This document shows positions 24,659 through 35,215 of a stretch of 64,000 bases of DNA, one piece after another. The notes under the pieces were generated by a model, which ran no database searches, was not told the DNA's origin, and worked only from the letters and a program-made list of their open reading frames with translations. A program made the position numbers and the translations under genes. Source of the stretch: Delia radicum (Eukaryota > Arthropoda > Insecta > Diptera > Anthomyiidae); the NCBI GenBank assembly GCA_021234595.1, contig CM037851.1:185397905-185461904 (forward strand), written 5' to 3'. Position 1 is the stretch's first letter, and each line of letters starts with the position of its first letter.

Positions 24659-26116
24659 CACACAGAGAAAAATTTAGCTATTTGCCAACTGAAATTCGGT
24701 TACTACGACTCACATTCGGTTATTAAGAATTTCAGTACACTCAAAAAAAAAAGTTTGTAAAGTCAGCAAAAAATTTTGCTGTGTCAGCAAAATTTTAGTC
24801 AGGAGGGTGCTTGCAAAAAAATTGCTAATGTCAGCAAAATCTCGCTGATTTTCAGCAACAAAATTTGTAGATTCAGCAGAAGTTTTGCTAACACTTAGTA
24901 GATTAGAAATAAAAAAGCGTTGTTAAAAATTAATAAATTTTTTGCTGAATTTTAGTAGACTGAAAAAAAACGCAAAAAATTTGTAGAAAAATTGTAATTT
25001 AGTTAATTTATTTGCTGAAAATCATAAAACTTATTTTTGTGATTCTTTTAAAAATAATTTACAATAATTGCGAAATATAAAAATTTTCATTTTCCCACAT
25101 TGACCACATGAATTAATTTAATATCTGAAAATATATAGAAATAAATATATACCATAAAAAAAATTTCTTTCATTTACTTACATCAATGATATCTAAATGA
25201 TGCTATATTTTAAAGGACGCAACTGCCGAAGATAATTATAGAAACGAAACGAAAAAATAAACAAACACAAACTAAACAAAAAAAACAACCCTTTTTTGCA
25301 ATAAGAAAAGGGTATCATAAAAATCTACCTATGATGTGTGTCTTTGTCTTTCGATTTACTCTGTCTACATGTCTGTATATGTTTACTTGCAATTTGACCA
25401 CACTAGATTATTAATCTATAAACATTTAGTTTAGAAATACATATTAAATTTAAAAATTTTATTTTGTCTTTTATTTAATTAATAGACAATTATTTTCACA
25501 AGCCGGTGACAACGCAAAATTTAAGTTGTTTTAATCCTCAATTTTGTTTTATGTATGAAAAACAGATACAAAAACTTCCATGGTTGATTTTTTTATATGT
25601 CTTATTAGAGTTGTACTTTTTATTTTTAGTATCATTTTCCTCTTCTCTACTACATCTTGACATGCCGCGACATCTACTTCATTCTGCGTATATCTTTCAA
25701 TCTGGTTGTCGTCCACACTATTAATGTGCTTATCAGCACAATTTTTTTTAGCAAAATTTATTAGTAAAACATTAGTATATTAGTAAAGCATTAGTATAAA
25801 ACAGGTAAGTGCTGAATAAGTATAACAAAAATTTTAGCTGAAAACACGATTTTAGCAAAAAATTTTGCTAAAAAATAGTATACCTGATTTACAAGACGTT
25901 TTACTAACTTTTCTACTAACTTATTTTTTTGAGTGTAGGTATGCACCACTTATCATTAGTTTTCACAACAAAGTTCGGTTAATTCAACATTATTTTAGTT
26001 TCAACACCTATAACATTCAGAAATCGAATGTAAATATCGTTGTACTAACTGAATTTATAAGTTGTTACCACCAAAATACACTTTTAAATTCGGTTGGCAC
26101 TTTATTTCTCTGTGTG
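24659..26116. mobile_element. MITE family A copy, itself carrying a 1.2-kb insertion
   Basis: Ends CACACAGAGAAAAATTTAGC and ...TTTATTTCTCTGTGTG are flanked by TA (24657-24658 and 26117-26118). Removing it plus one TA rejoins the transposase reading frame exactly (GGT ATA | GTA GTT GCA), which proves the insertion point. The element at 24738-25935 lies inside it. Confidence 0.9.
24738..25935. mobile_element. 1.2-kb element with CACTCAAAAAA inverted ends, nested in MITE A
   Basis: Left CACTCAAAAAAAAAAGTTTG and right ...AACTTATTTTTTTGAGTG are inverted and flanked by TA. The subterminal zones carry many GCAAAATTTTGCT-type motifs that pair between arms. No credible ORF; the 72-codon frame at 25506-25724 has no recognised family. 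Similar GCTAAAATCAGCAAA motifs occur at 34860-35050. Confidence 0.8.
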
Positions 26117-26474
26117 TAGTAGTTGCAAGTCAGTTAAGTAATAAAACCACTGTAGTCAAAAGAGAAGATGTAGATTTTAAATATTTTTGTATTCCCCACG
26201 AAACCAAGTTTCTTCTTATACCCCTTCTACACTTTTTCATAAATTTTCTCACTAATTTCACGTTTAATTTCAATTAAAAACCGTGACTTTAAAACTTATT
26301 TCAAAAGTTCATAATCAAAATGCATTAAAATTTGTTTAAACTAATTCTTGTAATTTATTAATTCAATTTTTTTCCATCGACCTTTGATTTAAACTTCGTT
26401 CAAGCATTAAATAAATATAAATAAATAATAAATAATTTTTTTTTTTATAATTACATGAATTTTTCTTAAAATAT

Positions 26475-27217
26475 TTTCGAGGATTTACTTCAAGAAAATA
26501 CTCAAGAAGTAGACGGTGAGCAAAAAAATAAAAAAAAATAAAATAAATGAATATATTTTTACAATTTTTACTTTTTAGCTAACCAATCCGTAATACCAAG
26601 GAAATCAAAGAAGTTTTATTTGAACATTTACATAAAAATAAGGTCACATTGACGGGAGAAGATTTTTCGAAAGCTTTATTAATTCAAAAGCTAATAGAAT
26701 ATTGGCATAATGTGTTTAACAAAGAACAGGAAAAACTTATTACAAATAAGGACACCATTAAAGTTGTTTTACCCATCACCATAGAAGAATTTCCCATACA
26801 TTTATTGGCACGAAAATTTTCTGAATGGTTCTTTAAGAACTATAATGAAGATAGCTTGAAATTAAATGATTTCTGGTCCGATGCTAGATTACTTTTACGA
26901 ATAACACGATGAACACATATGTTAAGATTCTTCTTCGCTGCTGCAAAATTTAATAGAAATACGCCAACGTTTTGGTTTCTATTTCAATCCTAACCTAACA
27001 CATTCTGGAGTACAGGGACGTATGGATGTTCACGGTTTGGTGTTAGTTTTATCCTGTGGTACGCTACATACAGAAACTGATTGTGTTGGTGTTTTCGAAT
27101 GTGTGTTCGGTTTATTGAGAGATACATTTGCTGATAATAATTGGAAATTAAAAACTGTGCAATTATTGTTAAGCAGCAAGGGAGCACCGACCATGAAGTG
27201 ATGGGACACTTCTTGTT
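26475..27217 (+). pseudogene. C3orf38-like (DUF4518-type) gene fragment
   Basis: Translations in two frames match what I recall of vertebrate C3orf38. About 26610-26900 reads KEIKEVLFEHLHKNKVTLTG...ARKFSEWFFKNY...LNDFWSDARLLL; after a one-base shift near 26896 and an in-frame TAA near 26915, it continues RQRFGFYFNPNLTHSG...MDVHGLVLVLSCGTLHTETD...VGVFECVFGLLRDTF...NNWKLKTVQLLL, ending APTMK-stop at 27217. Upstream, EDLLQENTQEVD (26478-26514) meets a GTGAGC donor-like site and a TTTTTAG acceptor-like site at 26578, but frames across this gap do not join. The function of the parent family is unclear to me. The frameshift and stop make this a pseudogene. Confidence 0.7.
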
Positions 27218-27849
27218 GCATATTTTCAATTTCCTTGTAAAACACTTTTCAAGAATATGACAAATAATTCAGTAAACCTTTGTACATTTTTATAGTTTTT
27301 TTCAAGCCCGAAACTTTGTATTTGCCTTAGTTTTGTGATATATTGTATTCCTAAGAAAAATCATGAAATTTGAAAGGGGGTAGGGTACATAATTTCGATG
27401 ATTTGACATGGTATTACCCACAGACCACATTTCAACATTTAATTCTTTTTAGCTGAGGATGTGCCAGTCAATTTTAAGCTGAATTTTAAGCCAACAGTGG
27501 ATCTAAAAGTAATCTAAAGCCAAAACACTAAATTCGATCTAAAAGTTTAAACGAAAAAATTTATCCATTTTGAAGTCTTATTATTAACACAAAAAACCAT
27601 AGAAACTTTGATATTACAAATTAAGAACAATACTCTAAAGATTTTGCACAAACGATTTTTTTAACGATTCGTTGCGAAATGTGGCGAATTTTCGCTCTAA
27701 TGCTCAATGTTTGGTTTTGGACACTTATAATTAAATTTTTTCCGAACTCCTTAATTGAGTGAATAAAACTTTTAACAAATGAAATGAAATTTTTCATAAG
27801 TTTTAACGCATTAACCTTGCATTAACCCAAGGAAAAGTTTCAATGGTTG
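27218..27849. other. Intron after the C3orf38-like fragment
   Basis: A 42-bp segment at 27201-27243 (ATGGGACACTTCTTGTTGCA...) also occurs at 20623-20664, linking this locus to the duplicated block near 20.5 kb. A TTTTTAG followed by a short open frame at 27454-27512 (AEDVPVNFKLNFKPTVDLK) could be a further exon remnant of the pseudogene, but this is weak. Confidence 0.4.
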
Positions 27850-27861
27850 AATTTCAATAAT

Positions 27862-28050
27862 ATTTTTTTATTTTTATTAATTAATAATCATATAATTACA
27901 AATTATATACTATTACCCCAACCGAGCACTAGCTACTATGGCCTTCGGCGCGTTGTAGCGAAAACAGTCCAGTGTCTCTGGTGGGAATCGAACCCACGAC
28001 CCCAGCACTGATAAGCCAGCACGCTACCAACTAGCCTACCGGGGTGCACA
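27862..28050 (-). mobile_element. tRNA-derived SINE, copy 2 with target-site duplications
   Basis: A 189-bp insertion flanked by AATTTCAATAAT at 27850-27861 and 28051-28062. On the minus strand it starts GTGCACCCCGGTAGGCTAGT, carries an A-box-like GGCTAGTTGGTAGCG and a B box GGTTCGATTCC at tRNA spacing, then a unique body and a T/A-rich tail ending in A residues. That is the structure of a polymerase III-transcribed SINE moved by a LINE. It is not a functional tRNA: the anticodon arm is distorted and no CCA-side acceptor pairing is seen. Confidence 0.9.
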
Positions 28051-28079
28051 AATTTCAATAATAATTTACATACTAGTAA

Positions 28080-30115
28080 TTCTCTCTTTATAAATTCCTT
28101 TATGCTGCTGGAGAGGATAGAATTCCCTACGAGTTTTTTATTCACGCAAATGATGAATTTTTGAAGGTATTGGCAGGTGTCTATTCTCAGTTACTAAACG
28201 GGTTCGGAAGCTTTGAAACATTTCGAAAAAGTATAATTTTTCCAATTCACAAAAAAGGTGATGCGAATCAAGAAAGCAATTATAGGGGCATCTCTTTCCT
28301 GAACTGCATAGGAAAAGTAATGATTGGTATAATAAATAAAAGAATAAGTGAATGGGTGAACAATTATCAAATATTAAATGAATTTCAAGCGGGTTTTCGT
28401 AAAAGATACTCAACCATAGACAATATATATAACTTGGCCTCAATTGTTAATATTAAATTCTCCGAGAAGAAAAAAGTATACGCTTTCTTCGTAGATTTCA
28501 AGGCGGCCTTTGACTGTATACCCAGAAAGCTTTTAATCTACAAACTAAATAAAATTGGCCTGTCTACTAAGGTAATCACGTTTATTGAAAACTTATACCA
28601 AAACACATCATCTGCAGTATGGACAGGTGAAGATTTGTCTGACTGGTTCGATACACGATCTGGCGTAAAACAAGGATGCTTGTTGTCGCCTCTTCTTTTC
28701 GCGCTATACTTAAATGATATGCATGACCACTTAGGTGGTGGCTTATTTATAGATGACATTAATATAAGAGTGCTGATGTATGCTGACGACATTGTCATTT
28801 TGTCAGAAAACGTAGATATTTTACAAAAAATGATTTATAACTTAGAAAAATATTGCAGTACATGGGGTCTGGAGGTCAATCTAATGAAATCAGATATAAT
28901 GATATTCAGAAGAGGAGGTAGGATCGCAAGAACAGAAAGATGGACGTTTAATGGTGTACTTGTTAATGTTGTAAATGAATATAAATATTTAGGAGTCATA
29001 CTAACACCAACAATGTCATTTTCAAAACATGTTTTGGCCAAAAATGAAGCTGCAAAAAATTGTATAAACGCAACGTGGAAAAACTTTATTGGCAAAAATG
29101 AAATATCATTAAAGGCTAAGTGGAAAATGTTTCTCGCTGTATGTAGATCCATACAGTCATATGGTTCACAAGTTTGGGGCAACTCTTGGTTCGACGATGT
29201 GGATAAGTTACATCGGTATTTTACAAAACGAGTTTTAAGGCTTGGGGAAAGTGCTCCTACTTACGTTGTAATGCTGGAAACTGGGCAAGAAGACGGTCAC
29301 TTCTACACATATAGCCTACACTTACAGTACATTTCCAGGACCATTTATGATTATGAAACTAACAGATTACCACACATACTTTCAACGAAGATAATGCAAA
29401 GAGATATTTTTTGGCACAGTGACCTTAAAAATAAAATGTTGGAATATCACGTCGGCTACATCGATCACACCCATGACAAACTATCATTTAATAATTCTTG
29501 TTTAAATCTAATAGAGGTGATGAAATGGTCAAAACGTCAAGAATATATTGAGAATTCTCAGAAAAGTCAACAGAGAATTTACAGACTACTCGACCCCACC
29601 AAAAGTCCTACTTATTGTAATCAGAGTTATAATATGGTGCAAATAAGTTTTATTATGAAGGCCAGAGGTGATTTACTTTGGTTAAATGGCAACAAATACA
29701 GGATAGGTAGTCAAAGATTATGCTCAATGTGCAACCTAAGAGAAATAGAGACAATGCAACATTTTTTGGGAAGATGCCCTATTCTAAACGAATTAAGAAT
29801 GAAACATTTTGGTAATATACGGCTTTCAGATAGTAGCATAGTGAACATATTAAATGGTGAAGATGCAAGTTGGTTAAATCTATACGGTTATGTTAAAGAG
29901 GCAACTAGTTATAGGAGAATGCTTATAAATGAATTCAATTTTTAAATAAAACTAAACAGGATAGAACGTTAAAATTTTAAATAGGTAACGGCCTAACACT
30001 CTGGCAAACGGTTTTTTATATAAAACCAAGCCACTTTTCTTTATATAAGATGTAAACTAGTAATACAAACTAAAAACTATTGTAAACAAATTTTATGAAA
30101 AAAAAATAAAGAAAA
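28080..30115 (+). mobile_element. 5'-truncated LINE with 3' UTR and A-rich tail
   Basis: Contains the RT frame, a ~150-bp 3' UTR and a tail GAAAAAAAAATAAAG near 30097-30111. It ends about 45 bp from the splice donor of the 30160-30297 cyclase exon, transcribed opposite to the host gene. The SINE at 27862 lies about 40 bp from its truncated 5' end. Its own target duplication was not identified. Confidence 0.75.
28092..29945 (+). CDS. Reverse transcriptase of a 5'-truncated non-LTR retrotransposon
   Basis: The open frame begins within the domain (YAAGEDRIPYEFF from 28101) and runs without interruption to TAA at 29943. Counting from the TTG at 28161, RT motifs are SIIFPIHKKGDANQ (24-37), NYRGISFLNC (40-49), FQAGFRKRYSTIDNI (75-89), FFVDFKAAFD with catalytic Asp (109-118), SGVKQGCLLSPLLF (167-180) and MYADD with two catalytic Asp (206-210). 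A C-terminal CSMCN...E...HFLGRC motif resembles zf-RVT. The endonuclease and ORF1 are missing, so the copy cannot retrotranspose alone. Clade (RTE-, Jockey- or I-like) not resolved. The absence of stops over about 620 codons suggests recent insertion. There is no start of its own: it is the truncated body of ORF2. Confidence 0.9.
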   Translation, partial: KFLYAAGEDRIPYEFFIHANDEFLKVLAGVYSQLLNGFGSFETFRKSIIFPIHKKGDANQESNYRGISFLNCIGKVMIGIINKRISEWVNNYQILNEFQAGFRKRYSTIDNIYNLASIVNIKFSEKKKVYAFFVDFKAAFDCIPRKLLIYKLNKIGLSTKVITFIENLYQNTSSAVWTGEDLSDWFDTRSGVKQGCLLSPLLFALYLNDMHDHLGGGLFIDDINIRVLMYADDIVILSENVDILQKMIYNLEKYCSTWGLEVNLMKSDIMIFRRGGRIARTERWTFNGVLVNVVNEYKYLGVILTPTMSFSKHVLAKNEAAKNCINATWKNFIGKNEISLKAKWKMFLAVCRSIQSYGSQVWGNSWFDDVDKLHRYFTKRVLRLGESAPTYVVMLETGQEDGHFYTYSLHLQYISRTIYDYETNRLPHILSTKIMQRDIFWHSDLKNKMLEYHVGYIDHTHDKLSFNNSCLNLIEVMKWSKRQEYIENSQKSQQRIYRLLDPTKSPTYCNQSYNMVQISFIMKARGDLLWLNGNKYRIGSQRLCSMCNLREIETMQHFLGRCPILNELRMKHFGNIRLSDSSIVNILNGEDASWLNLYGYVKEATSYRRMLINEFNF

Positions 30116-30159
30116 CTAATCTAAATCAATCAAAATCTATACAAAATTGTTTGACTTAC

Positions 30160-30297
30160 CATAGGATTTGGACCCATTTTAACATTCTTTGCCATATCCA
30201 TCATATCAAGAGCTAGTCGTGCAATGCATTTAGCATGATTTTCACAGTGATCCGGTAAACCGGAAACAGCCATGTATTTATCACCAACAGTTTCTAC
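30160..30297 (-). CDS. Gycbeta100B: Soluble guanylate cyclase beta subunit, cyclase-domain exon (VETVGDKY exon)
   Basis: This 138-nt exon (46 codons, phase 0 at both ends) reads VETVGDKYMAVSGLPDHCEN... to ...KNVKMGPNPM on the minus strand. It is flanked by a TTTTAG acceptor and a GTAAGT donor. It matches the class III cyclase domain of the heme-containing beta subunit of the nitric-oxide receptor, which makes cGMP from GTP as a heterodimer with the alpha subunit in the cytosol. The Glu in VETVGDKY corresponds to the purine-recognition Glu of vertebrate beta1 (E473). It follows the 46350-46515 exon (K|V junction in phase). The next exon (QITIGIHSGEVV... region) must lie below position 1 or is not recognisable here. 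A LINE ends only about 50 bp beyond the donor. Assignment to beta rather than alpha rests on this sequence and on the FSGIVGF motif in the preceding exon. Confidence 0.95.
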
Positions 30298-30619
30298 CTA
30301 AAATGTAATAAAGCGTATGAGTATTGTTAATATCAAATACACATTAATCATACGTCTAGTAAGCCATATAAAAAGAAGAATATTTTATGGCCAATTTTAA
30401 ATAACTAGTTTATATTAGTAAGTTAAACGATAAGCTCATTGTTTCGCTTACAAATCTAAACAAAAAGTGAGTAGATAACATGGTTTTTGTTTGCATCTTA
30501 AGTATACTAATTGCTAGGAGAGAATTATTTCCAAAAAAAATTACAGTATTGGGAACTTGTTTTGTAGACTTCATCAATAACTGAAAAAATATTAATACCA
30601 TATGACTGTTCTGAGTTAT

Positions 30620-32760
30620 GGAAAATACAGCGCTACAAAATTGACCGCTAAAATCGACTACAAGAGTACCGACCATTGATCCTAAATACTTCGGCCACGT
30701 TGATTTTAATGTGCACCCAGTTTTTTCACTAATGGGACAGATTTTTTCCCAAATTAGCATTAACATTTTAAATGTTTAGACGCTGTTTTTTTATATATGA
30801 AATTGTAATAGTCAAATATTTTATCTTAGTTTTTTATGGTAAAAATATAAAAGATCTTCATTAACATTTGGGTATCAAATATGGTTAATAAAAGTGCAGG
30901 ATTAGCAAGTAAATCTGCTTTTTATCTCAGTTTTTATGATACTTTACCATTTTTGCGCAATTTATAATCCCATTTCGCAATCGATGAAAACATTTTAGTG
31001 CGTAAGCAAAAAGACAAATCTGACCAATTATTTCGTGTAAAATTTAAAAAAATGGAACTGCCGGTCATAGTAAAAACGCGAAATGTGCCTAAAATTTATA
31101 TGTCAGCACAGCGAAAAAGGACGACATATGAGTTCACCTTTTGATATAATATGTAGATAGCTTTAAAAATGATATGTACCAAAATTCAGACACAAAATGT
31201 ATTTTTGAGAAAGTTATTTTAACAAACACTTCCATTACAATTAATGTCTAAAATATATTTGTAAATTTTATTTTAAATATGTGAACATTTTTAAAATAAA
31301 TTTTAAAAATAATTTGTAGACATTCACTGTAATGGAAGTGTTTGTTGAAATAGCTTTCGCAAATATAAACCTTTTGGCTGACTTTTGGTACACAATATTT
31401 TTTAAGCTATTTATATAAAAGATGAACTCATAGGTCGTCCTTTTTCACTATGCTATCATATAACTTTTATGCGCATTACGCGTTTTTCCCATGAACCGCA
31501 CTTTCTTTACATTCCTTTTTTATACGAAATAATTGTTCATAACTGTATTTCTGTTTATGGTCCATTGCGAAATGGGATCATAAATTGTGCAAAAATGGTA
31601 AAATATACTAAAAACAGAGAAAAACGCTGAATTTCTTATTAATGCTGCACATTTACTAACCAAGGCTTATAACTGAACGAAGGAGTGTCTTTAATGTATG
31701 TATACTAGACCGACTGGCCTTGTATGGAGCGTAAAAAAGTAAAAAAAGTGCCCCGCTGAAAATGTGAATTAGTTTGTTTTATGACCATTCCCAAGATATT
31801 TTTGGTCTAGAGGCCGCCGTTCATGAGCTGGACCGTTTTTAAAAAGTTTTTTTTTTTATTTTTTTGAAAGTTTTCGACTTTAACCCACTACACTATACAA
31901 GTTATGCACATCATATGAAAGCTTTTTTGTAGACTCGTCTAACGACGTATATGACATGAAGAAGCATGCACTATATACACGCGGAATTCAGAGAAATGTA
32001 ATTTTTTTTAAGGTTATATTTTTATTCAAAAATCTGCAAGAACAAACATTTCACGGAATTTGCACGTGTAAATTTCATGCTCACTAATGTCTTATACCCC
32101 GTTGGACGAGTCTTCGCGAAAGTGAAATTTTGATACCCATATTGCCCATACTAAAAACATCCACCAAATTTTGGTAAATCGCAACCTAAAACAAATATTT
32201 AAAAAAAGAGTATTTTATAACTTCTTTTATGTCAAATAGTGATTAAAATATATTGATGTGACAGCAAAATTATTATATTTTTGTGCAAAAACCTTAAAAA
32301 AAATTACATTTCCTGAATTCCGCGTGTATATAGTATATGTTTCTTCATGTCTTATACGTCGTTAGACGAGCCTTCAAAAAAGCTTTCATATGATGTGCAT
32401 AACTTGTATAGTGTAGTGGGTTAAAGTCGAAAATTTTCAAAAAAAAACAAAAAAAGACCTTTTTTAAAAACGGTCCAGCTTATGAACGGCGTCCTCTAGA
32501 CCAAAAATATTTTGGAAATAGTCATAAAACAAACTAATTCACATTTTCAGAGAGGCACTTTTTTAGCTTTTTTCGGCGAGTCGCTTTAATAAAAAACTAA
32601 GATAAAATATTTGATTTTTTTTTGCATTAGAACATGCAAAACCCTAATGCTTAATTACGAAAAAAACTAGGTACGCCATTAAAATCAAGGTGGCCGAAAT
32701 ATTTAAGATAAAAATTTGGTACTCGTGTTTCATTAATCAAGTTGCTCAGTGTTATTAAGT
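30620..32760. repeat. Three-part foldback (outer arms plus two internal palindromes)
   Basis: Outer arms at about 30640-30840 and 32580-32740 are reverse complements (shared CTTCGGCCAC, TTGATTTTAATG, CAAATATTTTATCTTAGTTT). Between them sit two separate long palindromes: about 30885-31665 (centre near 31285; arms share CATTTTTGC.CAATTTAT, ATTGCGAAATGGGATCATAA, TGTAATGGAAGTGTTTGTT) and about 31735-32575 (centre near 32160; arms share AACGGTCCAGCT, CTAGACCAAAAATAT, ATAAAACAAACTAATTCACA). No ORF of substance. Frames on the minus strand at 30410-30766 are shadows of the arm. Confidence 0.8.
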
Positions 32761-35215
32761 TATTTTTGAAAAATTTAAGAACTTCTTTTAAAAATTTTAT
32801 TTATTTTTGCCCACACTATTTGTTTAAACTCAATTTGTTAACAAACTAATGATCTGATTTCACTTATATTTGGTACACATAAAAGATAAGTTAATCAATA
32901 AAATGTTCACTTTTAAGCACAAAGAAAGTTATGAGGGATTGGGTTGTGTGTAGAATTTGTCGATCTAAGTCCTTTAACTATCATAAAAATTACTCTAACA
33001 AAGATTAGAAAAAACTGTTATCATAAAATTGTATTTTCATGAATACAAAGAAAATATTTAAAAAACAAATATTGAAAAATGCATCCTTTGGAAAAAATTA
33101 AAAACACTTTAAAAACTACATACGCACAGTGCATTTTTTTATACAGCTGGCTAATAAAAATAAGTAAAAAATAAAAACTCGTACTAAAATTTTAAAAATA
33201 TTTTTGTGTATCCAGATTTAGAAATATCCATTTTTGAAACTGGAGTTGGTAAAGCTTAATAGAAAATTTAAATCAAACACAAGGAAATTTTCATGTTAAA
33301 AAGAAAGTAATTTTGAATGAAAACTTTTAAAGTAAATTATAAAAAAGATTGATTGATTGTTTTATTTAGTAAAATATATCATTAATATTAATGCTGATAT
33401 GGATTTAATGTTTCCAAGAAAACACTTTTTAAAAAACTGGATATTCGGTTAAGCGATTACGAAAAAAGCGGTTAACTACTTAATTCCAGTGCAAACATTT
33501 GAAGTTAGTACACTGTTTACTGTACTAACTTTCCAGTCTAAAGGAAGCATTGTTATGCTTATCGATTTTAAAGGACAGAAAAGTTTTTAAATTTTTCTGT
33601 TTGCGCGGACTTTGATAAATTTTTTTTTTTGCAATTTTTGCGATATGGGCATCTAAATTCGCAGAACAACAAGAACATTAAGTAAAAAATATTTTAAAAA
33701 CTGGGTGCAGTAATTTTGATAATCTAATTTTAATTATTAATACGTAAAAAAAGCTTTAGTGTAAATGCAGGAGTTTTTTTTAATGGCCTGGAAGGGCGAT
33801 TTTTGTTATTGCCCCCCCAAGTGTTTATAGTTATAGATTTCCAATAAAAACATACTTTATATGTACCTGAATGACAAAGACGAGTTACTTCACGTGCGTT
33901 GACCACCTAGACTGTGCGATATGACACATATTGACTATTTTTTGTAGCGTTATGAAGTAACTCGTCAATGCCGATAAGCCATATAAATAACCGATATGCT
34001 CGAAAAAGTGGTTAAAAATAAGACCTCTCGCATAGATCACTAACGGCGTAATCATATGATTACCATATGCTAAACAGAATAATTCATTTTTTTTATTATT
34101 TCTTTAGAATTTTAAAAAGCAATAAACTAAAACATACCTCCTTATGAGTTGCCACAACAATACCATCTATAGCTCAAACATGGCCAAGGAGTTTCCCTAT
34201 AATCTGCAGTATTTGGATTTGAAATATACCACTTTATTTTTCTGCGTAGCTCAAAAATTACACTTTGGTCCAGAAAAGCGAACAATTTCTTATATAAAAC
34301 CTTTGTACAATCTCACGGAAACCTTAATATAAGAGTTCAACAAAAAAGACTCGTTTTAATTCATAAATAAAATGTGAGAATTATTTGAATTTTCAAAATT
34401 AAAATTATTTTGACATACAGCTCTATCAACACAAACAGGTATAGGTACAAAATGATCAATATTTTTGACACAGGGTTCCATAGTTATGAAATTTTAGGCC
34501 CGATCGGTTCTTTACATTCCTTTCATACAATATCCATTTTGTATATAGCTCATTTCATTTTTAATTTATAAAAATACTTAAAATACGGGAGAAATAGAGA
34601 TTACGTTCAAACAAATCAGTCTACATATACGGATAGAAAGTTTAGCAGAAAGACCGGGATACCTATTTTTTTAATTTCTTTGGTATGATGTTAAATTCGT
34701 TTGAAAAAATATACTCTGACAAAGAGTAAAGATCTTAGATTTTTAGTCATTTTTCAACTCATTTTTTTTGAGTCAAGTTTTTCATATAAATTTACAAATA
34801 TTTAGTTATATATCTAATATTTATCTATATTTTAGTTAATTGAAAGTAACAAAATAATTTGCTAAAATCAGCAAAAGAAAATCATTAAAATCATTAAAAA
34901 TTGTGAAATTTTGTTTTAATGCGAATAAAAGTCTGCCCTTATGAAATCAGCAATATGAAATTTTTTATCAAAGATTTCTATTGATTTCGCATAATAAACT
35001 GTTATTTACAATCTACTAAATTTGAGGTAAATATAGCAAAAATGTTGTTAATATTACAGTTTTTGTTTGCTATTTTGAGTCTACATATATTAAGTATAAG
35101 TTTTTGCTAATTGTGAAGAGTGAAATGCTATTTTCAATTAACTAAAATTCACATCGAATATAACTAAAATTTTATAAAGTTAACAAATTTATGTTTACTT
35201 CTTATTTTATTAATA
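32761..35215. other. Intron, little identifiable
   Basis: A/T-rich. A perfect 14-bp inverted pair GACGAGTTACTTCA lies at about 33878 and 33953 around a 60-nt loop. At 34860-35050 GCTAAAATCAGCAAA-like motifs resemble the arms of the 24738 element. No gene supported. Confidence 0.4.

Larger units (their letters stand above)
22896..26277 (+). pseudogene. Broken CACTA/Transposase_21-type transposase
   Basis: The first open part (ATG 22896, 342 codons) contains VLIDVGIDGLKLFNSSNRVL, PFIIGCFADFKKPQN, LFTCDSPARAFVTGIVGHNS, CSKCC and QFPFDCMHLV. This is the order of motifs I associate with animal transposases of the Transposase_21 (En/Spm, CACTA) type. Two in-frame TAA codons follow (23922 and 23982), and the same frame continues from 23991 (ELVSFNIHGLLHLAECVKPY). 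A one-base shift in the T-run near 24347 moves the reading to the frame of 24374. There it continues to SFSDLGI at 24656, where a MITE with its own nested element interrupts it. Coding resumes at 26119 (SQLSNKTTVV...LLIPLLH). The protein can no longer be made. Terminal repeats were not found. Confidence 0.82.

Noticed and set aside
24374..24760. Tail of the 128-codon frame (HTEKNLAICQLKFGYYDS) as part of the transposase
   Set aside because: This part is MITE A sequence read through by chance. The real transposase resumes at about 26119.
27940..28045. Possible functional tRNA gene (TTCGATTCC box)
   Set aside because: The sequence recurs three times with tails and target duplications, the anticodon arm is distorted and acceptor pairing is missing, so it is a SINE head.
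30410..30766. 118-codon minus-strand ORF near the cyclase exon
   Set aside because: It lies mostly in the outer foldback arm and intron, has no match to the cyclase and no suitable splice sites.
34134..34200. Minus-strand stretch AIDGIVVATHKE followed by a GTATGT donor-like site
   Set aside because: It does not match any part of soluble guanylate cyclase, has stops just upstream and no clear acceptor. Treated as chance.
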